Source of the DNA: JAJEEA01 sp965243615
GTDB lineage: Bacteria; Acidobacteriota; Vicinamibacteria; Vicinamibacterales; UBA8438
Reading direction: 5' to 3'
Assembly: GCA_965243615.1 (NCBI GenBank)
Contig: CBDEVO010000003.1
Span: 3,968,001-4,032,000, forward strand
DNA length: 64,000 bases
The position numbers and the translations under genes were made by a program. Below are positions 1 to 8,355 of the stretch, piece after piece. Position 1 is the first letter of the stretch. Each line of letters opens with the position of its first letter. The notes beneath the pieces were generated by a model. That model was not told where the DNA came from. It saw nothing but the letters and a program-made list of their open reading frames with translations, and did not search any database.

Positions 1-305
1 AGGCCCACCGTGCGGACGTACGGCCCCTCGACGGGCCGGCACCAGAAGTAGTGCCAGCCGAGGACCAGGAGCACGAGCGGGAGCAGGTACGCGCTGAACC
101 CGACGAGTTGGAGGGACAGCTCGGCCACGAACGCGCCCACGCGCCCCGCGAAGTTCACGGGCGTCTCGTGCCCGTCAGTGCTGAAGAACCAGACCGGATC
201 GGCAGGATCGTAGGTGGCGAGGGCGACGAGCGAGAACAGCGCGGCGGCGAAGAGCCCCACCCCGAAGAACTCGCTCAACCAGCGTGACAGCGTGGATCGG
301 GACAC
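1..305 (-). CDS. ftsK: DNA translocase FtsK, N-terminal part (cut by window edge)
   Basis: Only the first ~101 codons are present; the gene runs off the left edge. The visible protein begins at a GTG (303-305) and carries two hydrophobic stretches (about residues 14-31 and 64-85) separated by a short polar loop with a DPADP-type motif. This is the pattern of the FtsK 4TM membrane anchor, which places the chromosome-segregating motor at the division septum. The start lies 3 bases after the stop of the RNase J gene, so the two are probably co-transcribed. The motor and gamma domains are not visible, so identity rests on the N-terminal domain only. Confidence 0.8.
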   Translation of the reverse strand, partial: MSRSTLSRWLSEFFGVGLFAAALFSLVALATYDPADPVWFFSTDGHETPVNFAGRVGAFVAELSLQLVGFSAYLLPLVLLVLGWHYFWCRPVEGPYVRTVG

Positions 306-308
306 CCG

Positions 309-1997
309 TCAGACCTCCATGATGACCGGCAGCACGAGGGGGCGCCGGCCCGCCCGCTTGCGAAACAGGCGTTGCAGCTCGATGCGGACCCGCTCGGCGA
401 GCAGATCGCGGTCGGATCTCTCCTCGGGGCTGGCCTCGCCGATGACCTCGGTCAGCCGCACCGGCACGGTGTCGAGCACGACGCTCGTCCGGTCGTCGAG
501 CACGACGCCACGGGTCACCACGTCCGGTGTACCCTCGATCCGCCCCTCCTGCCGGTCGACGGCGATAACCGGCACCACCACGCCATCGGCGGCGAGATGC
601 CGGCGATGCCGCAGCACTTCGCTGCCGACCTCGCCGGAACGCGTGCCGTCGATGAGGAGGCGGCCGGCCGCGACCCGGCCCGCGATGCGCCCCTCGCCCG
701 GGGCGAGGCGAATGACGTCCCCGTCTTCGGCCAGCAGCACCGTCGTCTCTCCTCCCGTCACCCGCGCGGCGACCCGCGCGTGCTCCGCGAGATACCTGTA
801 CTCCCCATGTATCGGCACGAAGTAGCGCGGCCTGACCAGCGAGAGCAACATTTTCAGCTCCTCGGCGCTGCCGTGCCCGGAGACGTGCACCGCCTTCCGC
901 TCGTTGTGCACCACCTCCGCCCCGCGCCGGGCGACGTGGTCCATCACCCGCCCGATGGCCCGCTGGTTGCCCGGAATGGCGCGGGCCGAGAAGACCACCA
1001 CGTCGTCCGGCTCGAGCCGGACGTGGCGGTGGTCGTCGATGGCGATGCGCGACAGCGCGGCCAGCGGCTCGCCCTGCGAACCGGTGGTCACGCAGGCGAC
1101 CCTGCGGGCGGGGTAGTCGCCGATCTGGGAGTCGCGAATCTGCAGCCCGGCGGGGAGTCGCAGGTGACCGAGCCGCGTCGCGATATCGGTGTTCTGGACG
1201 ATGCCCCGTCCGACGAGGGCCAGCTTGCGGTCGAACTGCGCGGCGAGGTCCGCGAGAATCCGGATCCGGTGCAGGCTCGAGGCGAACGCGGTCACCACGA
1301 CCCGCCCCCGGGCGCTCGCGAACACCTCCTCCAGCCCCGGCACGACGTCGACCTCCGACCCGGAGAACCCGGGCCTCTCGATGTTGGTGCTGTCGCCGAA
1401 GAAGGCGAGCACGCCCTCGCGTCCGAGCTCCGCGAAGCGGTGCACGTCGAGGGGCTGGCCGTCGATGGGGGTCTGGTCGATCTTGAAGTCGCCGCTGTGC
1501 ACGATGACGCCGGCCGGGGTGTGCAGGGCCACCGCCACGCAGTCGGGCATGCTGTGGGTGACGCGGATCAGCTCCAGCGTGACCTCGCCGATCTTGGCCG
1601 TGCCGCCGGCCTCGAGCGGGCGGCAGCGCTCGTCGGGGTCGAAGCCGTGCTCGGCCAGCTTCTGGCCGGCGAGGGCGAGCGTCAGGGGCGTGCCGTACAC
1701 CGGACCGTCCAGGAGGGGCCAGACGTAGGGCAGGGCCCCGATGTGGTCTTCGTGCCCATGGGTCAGCACCACCGCCGAGAGCCTGCCGACGCGCTCTTCG
1801 AGGTGCCCGAGATCGGGGATGACGAGGTCGACGCCGGGCAGCTCGGGCCCCGGGAACATCGCGCCGGTGTCGACGAGGACGGCGGTGTCCCGCCACGTGA
1901 CGAGCATCATGTTCATGCCGAACTCGCCGAGGCCGCCGCACGGCACGACCTCGAGCACGGGTTCCGTCGTCTTGGGGGGGACTGGTGTCGAAGTCAT
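309..1997 (-). CDS. rnj: Ribonuclease J (metallo-beta-lactamase RNase)
   Basis: A 562-residue protein of the usual RNase J length. RNase J is a cytoplasmic zinc-dependent endo- and 5'-to-3' exoribonuclease in mRNA turnover and rRNA maturation. The metal-binding HGHEDH motif sits at about residues 80-85, followed by the beta-CASP region and the C-terminal domain ending in a basic RKRAGRRP segment. The ATG at 1995-1997 is chosen because the family's conserved start (LEVVPCGGLGEFGMN) follows within 15 residues; the frame stays open further upstream but without similarity. The stop is 3 bases from the ftsK start. Confidence 0.92.
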   Translation of the reverse strand: MTSTPVPPKTTEPVLEVVPCGGLGEFGMNMMLVTWRDTAVLVDTGAMFPGPELPGVDLVIPDLGHLEERVGRLSAVVLTHGHEDHIGALPYVWPLLDGPVYGTPLTLALAGQKLAEHGFDPDERCRPLEAGGTAKIGEVTLELIRVTHSMPDCVAVALHTPAGVIVHSGDFKIDQTPIDGQPLDVHRFAELGREGVLAFFGDSTNIERPGFSGSEVDVVPGLEEVFASARGRVVVTAFASSLHRIRILADLAAQFDRKLALVGRGIVQNTDIATRLGHLRLPAGLQIRDSQIGDYPARRVACVTTGSQGEPLAALSRIAIDDHRHVRLEPDDVVVFSARAIPGNQRAIGRVMDHVARRGAEVVHNERKAVHVSGHGSAEELKMLLSLVRPRYFVPIHGEYRYLAEHARVAARVTGGETTVLLAEDGDVIRLAPGEGRIAGRVAAGRLLIDGTRSGEVGSEVLRHRRHLAADGVVVPVIAVDRQEGRIEGTPDVVTRGVVLDDRTSVVLDTVPVRLTEVIGEASPEERSDRDLLAERVRIELQRLFRKRAGRRPLVLPVIMEV

Positions 1998-2157
1998 GGC
2001 TTGGTGCCTTATCGGCCGGAGACCGGAAAGAGGACCCTCGCGCCGCCAGGGCTGCCACCGCGGCCGGCCGGCCGCCCGGGGTCGGCCGCGCGGACGTCTC
2101 CTGGAGCCGGGGGCCGGCGCGGCCGTCGTGACGCGTCGCGACGGCGAAGTCCGCGCC

Positions 2158-3006
2158 TCATGGGGACGTGGCCGCGAGGGCGTCGGCGAGCCTGGCCAGC
2201 TCCGCCGGATCGAGCGTGGCGGGTCGGCGGTCCGATGCGACGCCCGCCCGTTCGAGCAGCTCCCGCGGCGAAGCGTGCGACGCGTCGCGGGCGAGTGGGC
2301 CGAGGGCGTTGAGGACCGTCTTTCGGCGCTGCGAGAACAGGGTCCGGACCAGCCGTTCGAACAGCTCCCGGTCGACCACGGGCGCGGGCGACGGACGAAA
2401 GCGCAGGGCGACGACGGCCGAGCGCACGCGGGGCGGCGGCCTGAACGCACCGGGGGGCAGGGCCAGCACCCGCTCGGCGTGGGCGGCGGCCCCGGTGAGG
2501 ATGGCGAGGGGGCCGTAGTCTCGCGATCCCGGTCGACCCACGACCCGGTCCGCGACCTCGCGCTGCAGCATCAGGGTGGCGTCCGCGAAGCAGCCGTGCC
2601 GGTGCTGTGTATTCGTCAGGCGGCGCAGGATGGGCGTGGACACGTTGTAGGGCAGGTTGCCGGCCACCCGGGCCGTCGCTCCCGGCCGGCCGGACCCCGC
2701 CTCGGCGACGAGGCGGGCCAGGTCCTGGTCGAGGACGTCACCGGCCACGACGCGGACCGACGCGGGGGCGATCGTCCGCAGATGGGCCGCGAGCCTGCGG
2801 TCCTTCTCGACCGCGACGACCTCGGCCCCGGCCGCCGCGAGGGGCAGGGTCAACTGTCCGGCGCCCGCGCCGATCTCGATGAACAGCTCGCCCGGCGTGG
2901 GTTCGATGCACGCCATGACCTTCGATACCCACGCCGCTTCGAGAAAGTGTTGGCCGAAGCGCTTCCGGGCCGGCGGTCGGGGAGGGGGTGGGGGCGCGGT
3001 CGGCAT
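2158..3006 (-). CDS. rsmA: 16S rRNA dimethyladenosine transferase RsmA/KsgA
   Basis: 282 residues. The enzyme dimethylates two adjacent adenosines near the 3' end of 16S rRNA (A1518/A1519 in E. coli numbering) using S-adenosylmethionine, late in small-subunit assembly. Visible motifs are FGQHFL (17-22), the SAM-binding EIGAGAGQL (44-52), the acidic VEKD after strand 2, and the catalytic NLPY (117-120). The first ~14 residues are a proline-rich extension. It lies between the DUF3467 gene (26-base gap) and rnj (160-base gap), all on the minus strand. Confidence 0.94.
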   Translation of the reverse strand: MPTAPPPPPRPPARKRFGQHFLEAAWVSKVMACIEPTPGELFIEIGAGAGQLTLPLAAAGAEVVAVEKDRRLAAHLRTIAPASVRVVAGDVLDQDLARLVAEAGSGRPGATARVAGNLPYNVSTPILRRLTNTQHRHGCFADATLMLQREVADRVVGRPGSRDYGPLAILTGAAAHAERVLALPPGAFRPPPRVRSAVVALRFRPSPAPVVDRELFERLVRTLFSQRRKTVLNALGPLARDASHASPRELLERAGVASDRRPATLDPAELARLADALAATSP

Positions 3007-3032
3007 CCCGGCGTCGTCGCGCGTCCGGTGTC

Positions 3033-3347
3033 TCAGTGCACCGCAGGTTTGTTCCAGTCGGGTCTGCCGCCCGCCTCGGAACCGGCCTTGAGATGCTCCT
3101 GCAACGCCTTGATGAGGTTGGGGACGACCGCCGTGGGCACCGCGATGCGTGCCCGGACCGGCGCCTTGAGCACCTGGTTCGCGGCGGCCTCCCGCACCGC
3201 CTTCTCCGTCGGCGGAAGCACCTCGCAGAACGTCAGGGTGAAGTCGAACGGGGTGTGGGAGATCGCGCAGAAGTTCGAGTAGACGCGCGGCTCGTCCGAC
3301 ACGTCGTCGGGGACTATCGTGAAGTTGATTTGCTTGCGCTCTTCCAT
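3033..3347 (-). CDS. DUF3467 family protein
   Basis: 104 residues, small and soluble, with no signal peptide or membrane segment. The sequence matches the DUF3467 pattern: an N-terminal MEERKQINFTIV strand, a YSNFCAISHTPFDF core, and a C-terminal helix with NLIKALQEHL. The family's role is unknown to me. The ATG at 3345-3347 is preferred over an in-frame ATG 33 bases upstream because the family similarity begins there. It lies between lexA and rsmA on the same strand. Confidence 0.75.
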   Translation of the reverse strand: MEERKQINFTIVPDDVSDEPRVYSNFCAISHTPFDFTLTFCEVLPPTEKAVREAAANQVLKAPVRARIAVPTAVVPNLIKALQEHLKAGSEAGGRPDWNKPAVH

Positions 3348-3468
3348 GGAATGCCAGTCCTCACGGCCGATGGTCGGCACCGCCGTCGGTTCGAAGCGTT
3401 CCGGCCCGAGGCGGAGCGCTTCGGGTCCCGGTCGGAGCCCGGCGGCCCCTGGCCGGCGGAACGGCTTT

Positions 3469-4074
3469 CTAGTATCGCCGCATCACGCCGATGACGACAC
3501 CCTGCACCCGAACCGCTTCCGGCGTTGCGATGATCGGGGCGAGGGCCTTGTTCGCGGGTTGCAGCCGGATGTGGTTCTTCTCTCGGTAGAACGTCTTGAG
3601 GGTGACGTCCGTCCCGTCGAGCAGCGCGACCACCATCTCGCCGTTGCGGGCGACCTGGCGATCTTCGACGACGACGAGGTCGCCGTCGCGGATCTGCTCG
3701 TCGATCATGGAGCTGCCGCGGACCCGCAGGGCGTAGGTCTCCCGCGTCCCCACCAAGTCCTCCGGCACCGTCACCGTCTCGGCCCCGACCACCGCCTCGA
3801 TCGGCTCGCCGGCCGCGACGTACCCCAGCAGCGGCAGATCGACGGCGCGGCCCCCGGCCCGGGTCTGCACCAGCTCGACCGAGCGGCTGCGGTTCCAGGC
3901 CCGACGAATGAAGCCCTTTTCCTGCAGGTTCATCAGGTGCTTGTGAACGGTCGCCAGGGACGACAGGCCGAACCGGGCTCCGATCTCCTCGAGGCTCGGA
4001 GCGTACCCGCGTTCGTCGATGAATTCCTTGAGATAGTCGAGAATCTCCCGTTGCCGTCGGGTCAATGGTTGCAA
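3469..4074 (-). CDS. lexA: LexA repressor (SOS regulator, self-cleaving)
   Basis: LexA represses DNA-damage genes and cleaves itself when RecA filaments form. From the TTG at 4072-4074 the protein is 201 residues, almost the E. coli length (202). That start is chosen because AGGGAGG lies five bases before it and the family similarity (LTRRQREILDYL) begins there; the frame also extends to a GTG at 4119. The winged-helix DNA-binding domain covers about 1-65. The cleavage bond is A88-G89 in GYVAAGEP, the catalytic serine is S122 in GSSMID, and the lysine is K160 in TLKTF. All catalytic residues are intact. Confidence 0.95.
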   Translation of the reverse strand: MQPLTRRQREILDYLKEFIDERGYAPSLEEIGARFGLSSLATVHKHLMNLQEKGFIRRAWNRSRSVELVQTRAGGRAVDLPLLGYVAAGEPIEAVVGAETVTVPEDLVGTRETYALRVRGSSMIDEQIRDGDLVVVEDRQVARNGEMVVALLDGTDVTLKTFYREKNHIRLQPANKALAPIIATPEAVRVQGVVIGVMRRY

Positions 4075-4127
4075 CGCGGCCTCCCTGGCGGTCGCCGATC
4101 CGGAAGGGGCACGAAACACGAGGACGC

Positions 4128-4139
4128 TGTAACTTTACA
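4128..4139. promoter_or_regulatory. Candidate LexA operator (TGTAA-N2-TTACA)
   Basis: The 12 bases TGTAACTTTACA form an inverted repeat with 5-base arms. It lies 54 bases upstream of the chosen lexA start and 48 bases before the divergent gene. LexA usually regulates itself, and its site differs between phyla, so a palindrome here is a reasonable candidate operator. No second copy was found by eye near recG, recN, ssb or dnaE, so this remains unproven. Confidence 0.35.
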
Positions 4140-4173
4140 TGAATGCACAAAGAAAAAGCGAACAAAATCGGTA

Positions 4174-4179
4174 TATACT
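4174..4179 (+). promoter_or_regulatory. -10 box of a likely leaderless promoter
   Basis: TATACT lies 7 bases before the ATG at 4187 in the AT-rich gap between lexA and the divergent secreted-protein gene. A transcript starting the usual ~7 bases after the box would begin at the start codon. No good -35 box is seen. Confidence 0.4.
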
Positions 4180-4186
4180 GCGGGAC

Positions 4187-4840
4187 ATGGGTAATCGACG
4201 GGTGGGCTGGACGGTCGTCCTGGTGCTGGCCGTCGGCGGACCGGCCGCCACGGGCGGAGCGGTGCCGGGCGGACCGGAGCGGGCGGGGGGGGGCGGCCGG
4301 GCGGTCCAGGCCGCCGGCGCGGCCTCCGAGGAGTCCGGCGCCCGACTCGAGCGGAGGCTCCTGGAGATACTGCAGAACGCCGCCGAGCCTTCGTCGGAGA
4401 TCCGGCTGACTCCGCTGCCGGAGCCGGACGTGAACGCCTATCTCGAACATCAGGCGGTGCCGCATCTGCCGGTGGGCATCCGGGCCCCGTCCGTGCGCAT
4501 CGGTGAGGACGGCTTGTCGGCGGAGGCCGTCATCGACCTCGACGCGATTCGCGAGTCGCGCGAGCGCGCCGGTTTCGACCCCGTCCAGTTTCTGGGGGGC
4601 CAGCTTCCGGTGACCGCGAGCGGCCGGGTCCGATCGGGGGGCGGGGTGGCGCGGGTCGACGTGGAGGCGGTGACGGTGGGGGGGATTCCGGTTCCCGTGG
4701 AAGTGCTGCAGGAGTTGGTGCGGTACTTCACGCGGACTCCCGAGCATCCGGCGGGCACGCGCCTGGACGCCCCGATTCCCCTGCCCTACGGCATCACCGA
4801 GCTGCGACTTTCGCCGGGCCTGGCCGTCATCGTGCAGTGA
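4187..4840 (+). CDS. Predicted secreted protein of unknown function
   Basis: 217 residues from the ATG at 4187. An N-terminal MGNRR then a hydrophobic run (VGWTVVLVLAVGG) looks like a signal peptide, so the protein is probably periplasmic. The rest is mixed alpha/beta without cysteines. It has a PDVNAYLEH segment, a VRIGEDGLSAEAVIDLD repeat-like strand region, and a conserved-looking LQELVRYFTRTP motif near the C-terminus. I do not recognise a characterised family. An in-frame ATG at 4139 is rejected because it overlaps the promoter-like sequence. It is divergent from lexA and 19 bases before recG. Confidence 0.7.
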   Translation: MGNRRVGWTVVLVLAVGGPAATGGAVPGGPERAGGGGRAVQAAGAASEESGARLERRLLEILQNAAEPSSEIRLTPLPEPDVNAYLEHQAVPHLPVGIRAPSVRIGEDGLSAEAVIDLDAIRESRERAGFDPVQFLGGQLPVTASGRVRSGGGVARVDVEAVTVGGIPVPVEVLQELVRYFTRTPEHPAGTRLDAPIPLPYGITELRLSPGLAVIVQ

Positions 4841-4859
4841 GCGCCGGTCGCGACGGTCC

Positions 4860-7022
4860 GTGGTGAGTGCGCAGCCGCCCCCGTCCGCCGGTCCGGGTCT
4901 TCGCGCCGAGCTGCGTTTCCTGAAGGGGGTCGGTCCCCGCCGGGCGGCGGAGCTCGAGCGGGCGGGGCTGCGCACCTCGGACGATCTCCTCCACCGGTTG
5001 CCCCTCCGCTACGAAGATCGCAGCCGCCTCGTCCGCTCTAGCGACCTGCGACCGGGCGAGGCCGCCGCGATCCGCGCCAGGGTCGTCAGCACCGGGCTGC
5101 GGCAGACCCGCCGCCGCGGCTTCTCGCTGTTCGAGATGCTGCTGCGGGACGACGCGGGCACGTTTCGCGCGGTGTGGATGAACCAGCCGTACCTGAAGAC
5201 GGCGTTCTCGCCGGGCCGGCGGGTCCTGCTGTACGGGACGCCGGAGTGGCGGGATCCCGGCGGCCTGCGGCTGCCCAACCCCCAGTACGAGCTGCTCGGT
5301 GACGGTGACGGCGACGAGGAGGGGACGGCGGACGGGGACGCGGCCGACGACCGGGGGGAGGCCGGCCCGCTGCATGGTGCACGCGTCGTGCCGGTGTACG
5401 AACGCGCCGGCACCCTGACGACCAAGCAGCTCCGGACGCTGGTCGACCGAGCGCTCGCGCAGCTGCCGGACGACCTCGACGATCCCCTGCCTGCCGGCAT
5501 CCTGGCGCGCCGGCGCCTGCCCGAGCGCCGCCGGGCCCTCCGGGAGGCTCATTTCCCGCCCCCCGGCACCCCGCTCGCCCTGCTCAATCGCTTCCGCGCC
5601 CCGGCGCAGGTGCGGCTGATTCTGGAAGAGCTCTTTCTCTTCCGCCTGGGCTTGGAGGTGCGCGGGCAGGCGCGGGCCCGGGAGCGCAAGCCGCACGTCG
5701 TCCGGGTGGACGATCGCATCCGCCGCTCGGCCCTGGCGGTGCTGCCGTTCAGGCTGACCCCGGGGCAGAAGGGGGCGCTGCGGACCATCGTGGGCGACCT
5801 CTGCCGCCCCCATCCCATGAACCGCCTGCTGCAGGGCGACGTGGGATGCGGCAAGACCATCGTCGCCCTGCTGGCGGCCCTCGTGGCCCTCGAGAACGGC
5901 CTGCAGGTCGCGTTCATGGCCCCGACCGAGCTCCTCGCCGAGCAGCACTTTCTGACCCTGCGGCCGCTCCTGGCCCGATCGCGTTTCCGGGTCGTCCTGC
6001 TGACCGGCGGCCAGGGGGCGAAGGCGCGGCGGGAGACCCTCGCGGCCCTCGCGGCGGGAGACGCCCACCTGGCGGTCGGGACCCACGCGCTCGTGCAGTC
6101 GTCGGTGGGGTTCCGCACGCTCGGGCTGGCGATTATCGACGAGCAGCACCGATTCGGGGTCAGGCAGCGGGCGACCCTGCGGGAGAAGGGGCGATGCCCG
6201 GACGTGCTCGTCATGACCGCGACCCCGATTCCCCGCAGCCTCGCCCTCACCGCCTACGGCGATCTCGACGTGTCGCTGATTCGGGACCGCCCCCCGGGCC
6301 GGACGCCCGTCGACACGCGGATCGAGCCGGAGTCCCGCCGCGAGGCGGTGCACACGCTGGTCGAGCGCCAGCTCAGCCGCGGGAAGCAGGCCTACGTCGT
6401 CTGTCCCCTCGTCGACGAGTCCGACAAGGTCGACCTCAAGGCGGCCGCGGTGATGGTCGACGCCCTTGCTCGCCGGTTTCCGAGCCACGCCGTCGACGTG
6501 CTCCACGGGCGCATGAGGCCCGACGAGCGGGAGGCGGTCATGGCCCGGTTCGCTCGCGGCGACGTGCGCGTGCTCGTGGCCACCACCGTCATCGAGGTCG
6601 GGGTCGACGTGCCCGGGGCCGCCGTCATGGTCGTCGAGCACGCGGAGCGGTTCGGGCTCGCGCAGTTGCACCAGCTCCGGGGTCGCGTCGGCCGCGGCCC
6701 CGGCCGCGCCTGGTGCCGGCTGCTGTACCGGGAACCGCTGTCCGACGTCGGCCGCGCGCGTCTCGAGGCGGTCGCGGGCACCGGTGACGGCTTCGAGCTC
6801 GCGGAGCGCGATCTGGAGCTTCGCGGGCCCGGGGAGGTGCTGGGCACCCGGCAGTCGGGCCTGCCGGCACTCCGCCTCGCCAACCTCGTCCGCGATCGGG
6901 ACATCATGGAGATCGCCCGCGACGAAGCGGAGCGCGCCATGCGCGAAGGCGTCGCCGCCGACCTCCTGGCCCGGCTCGACGCGGGCTGGCTGGAGCGCTT
7001 CGGCCTGGCCGGTGTAGGCTAG
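4860..7022 (+). CDS. recG: ATP-dependent DNA helicase RecG
   Basis: 720 residues from a GTG. RecG unwinds branched DNA and reverses stalled replication forks. The N-terminal wedge (OB) region shows LKGVGPRRAAELERAG at about 21-36. The helicase core has Walker A GDVGCGKT near 326-333, the DEQH box (IIDEQHRFGVRQR) near 427, motif III TATPIPR, and motif VI QLRGRVGRG. A glycine- and aspartate-rich insert (~145-165) is unusual but lies in a loop. The TAG stop is the first triplet of a dispersed repeat. Confidence 0.96.
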   Translation: MVSAQPPPSAGPGLRAELRFLKGVGPRRAAELERAGLRTSDDLLHRLPLRYEDRSRLVRSSDLRPGEAAAIRARVVSTGLRQTRRRGFSLFEMLLRDDAGTFRAVWMNQPYLKTAFSPGRRVLLYGTPEWRDPGGLRLPNPQYELLGDGDGDEEGTADGDAADDRGEAGPLHGARVVPVYERAGTLTTKQLRTLVDRALAQLPDDLDDPLPAGILARRRLPERRRALREAHFPPPGTPLALLNRFRAPAQVRLILEELFLFRLGLEVRGQARARERKPHVVRVDDRIRRSALAVLPFRLTPGQKGALRTIVGDLCRPHPMNRLLQGDVGCGKTIVALLAALVALENGLQVAFMAPTELLAEQHFLTLRPLLARSRFRVVLLTGGQGAKARRETLAALAAGDAHLAVGTHALVQSSVGFRTLGLAIIDEQHRFGVRQRATLREKGRCPDVLVMTATPIPRSLALTAYGDLDVSLIRDRPPGRTPVDTRIEPESRREAVHTLVERQLSRGKQAYVVCPLVDESDKVDLKAAAVMVDALARRFPSHAVDVLHGRMRPDEREAVMARFARGDVRVLVATTVIEVGVDVPGAAVMVVEHAERFGLAQLHQLRGRVGRGPGRAWCRLLYREPLSDVGRARLEAVAGTGDGFELAERDLELRGPGEVLGTRQSGLPALRLANLVRDRDIMEIARDEAERAMREGVAADLLARLDAGWLERFGLAGVG

Positions 7023-7119
7023 GAGTCTGCGCCGTAGAACGGTGCAGACTCCCGGCAGGGTTGGTTGGGCGGTGAGCGGAGCCGCAGGCGACGCTCTCCG
7101 GACCAGGAGTCTGCGCCGT
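7021..7119 (+). repeat. Dispersed hairpin repeat, copy A
   Basis: This starts inside the recG stop codon. 7022-7035 pairs with 7039-7052 as a 14-bp stem (one G-T pair) around an AGA loop. It is followed by a GGTTGGTTGGGCG segment and by AGCGGAGCCGCAGGCGACG, and then by a second copy of the left arm (CAGGAGTCTGCGCCGT, 7104-7119). Related copies lie at 21103, 25124 and 34371. It fills the gap before rsmD. Confidence 0.85.
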
Positions 7120-7198
7120 GGAAGGACGCGGGCCGTCGACGGCGGGCTTTTCGGCCCGGCCGTCGCGCCCTCGGCCGGTCCGCGCCATCGGGCCGAGC

Positions 7199-7795
7199 AT
7201 GCGCATCATCGGAGGCACGCACAGGGGACGCCGGCTGTCGACGCCGCGCTGGGAAGGCCTGCGCCCGACCTCCGATCGGCTTCGCGAGACCCTCTTCGAC
7301 ATCCTGGGGCCGTGCGTCGAGGGCGCACGGGTGCTCGACGCGTGTGCCGGCACCGGCGCCGTCGGCCTGGAGGCACTGAGCCGGGGCGCCGCCCATGCCG
7401 TGTTCGTGGACCGCGACCCGCGGGCCGTCGCCCTGATCCGCCGCAATGCCGAGGCCTGCGGTCTCGCCGCCCACTGCACCGTCCGCCGGGGCGTGTTGCC
7501 CGCCGCCTTCCGCCGCCTCGTTTCCGGCGAATTCGATCTGATACTCCTCGACCCCCCGTACGCCGCGCCGGATCTCGGTCCGATGCTCGCGGCGGCGGCG
7601 GCCCGGCTCGCCCCCGGGGGCCGGCTCGTGATGGAGCACGCACGCCGCCTGGAGCCCCCGGCCCCGCCCGGCTTCGAGGCGCTGCGCTCGGTGCGCGCCG
7701 GCGACAGCGCCCTCCGGTTCTACGCCCTGGCGGTTGACAGACGGTGCGGCGGGCGTGGCACCATGCAGGCCACCGTCCCGGACGGGGGAGCGTGA
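7199..7795 (+). CDS. rsmD: 16S rRNA (guanine966-N2)-methyltransferase RsmD
   Basis: 198 residues. It methylates G966 of 16S rRNA (E. coli numbering) in the 30S subunit with S-adenosylmethionine. The family start MRIIGGTHRGRRL fixes the ATG at 7199; upstream in-frame sequence is repeat-derived and not conserved. The SAM site is LDACAGTGAVGLEAL (about 45-59), and the catalytic LLDPPY is near 116-121. It is followed after 6 bases by coaD, a pairing that is common in bacteria. Confidence 0.93.
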   Translation: MRIIGGTHRGRRLSTPRWEGLRPTSDRLRETLFDILGPCVEGARVLDACAGTGAVGLEALSRGAAHAVFVDRDPRAVALIRRNAEACGLAAHCTVRRGVLPAAFRRLVSGEFDLILLDPPYAAPDLGPMLAAAAARLAPGGRLVMEHARRLEPPAPPGFEALRSVRAGDSALRFYALAVDRRCGGRGTMQATVPDGGA

Positions 7796-7801
7796 CACGC
7801 C

Positions 7802-8317
7802 ATGGCAACCGAACGCCCCGAACGTATCGCCGTCTATCCCGGCACCTTCGATCCGTTGACGAACGGCCACGTCGACATCATCGAGCGGGGGGCGGCGCTC
7901 TTCGACCGTATCGTGGTCGCCATTCTCGTCAACCCCGAGAAATCGCCACTGTTCAGCGTCGCCGAACGCGTGGAGATGGCCCGGGCGGTGTTCGGGGCCC
8001 GGCCCGGCGTCGAGGTCGACACGTTCGAGGGGCTGCTGGTCGACTACGCCCGGAAGCGCCGGGCCGACGTCATCGTGCGGGGGCTGCGGGCGATCTCGGA
8101 CTTCGAGTTCGAGATGCAGATGGCCCTCATGAACCGGCGGCTCAGCTCGACCATCGAGACCGTCCTGATGATGCCGGCCGAGTCCTACACCTACCTCAGC
8201 TCGCGGCTCGTCAAGGAGGTGTTCGCCCTCGGGGGGTCGATCCGCGGCCTCGTCCCCGAGCTCGTGGAGGCCCGCCTCGCCGAGAAGGCGCGCATCACCG
8301 ATTCCCTGGTGGTCTGA
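7802..8317 (+). CDS. coaD: Phosphopantetheine adenylyltransferase CoaD
   Basis: 171 residues. It transfers AMP from ATP to 4'-phosphopantetheine, the penultimate step of coenzyme A synthesis. The nucleotidyltransferase signature GTFDPLTNGH is at 14-23, VRGLRAISDFEFEMQMA near 95-111, and the C-terminal SSRLVKEVFALGG is intact. It directly follows rsmD. Confidence 0.96.
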   Translation: MATERPERIAVYPGTFDPLTNGHVDIIERGAALFDRIVVAILVNPEKSPLFSVAERVEMARAVFGARPGVEVDTFEGLLVDYARKRRADVIVRGLRAISDFEFEMQMALMNRRLSSTIETVLMMPAESYTYLSSRLVKEVFALGGSIRGLVPELVEARLAEKARITDSLVV

Positions 8318-8355
8318 CCCGCCCCCGACGCGTCGTCGGGCGCCCGCGCCGGGAC

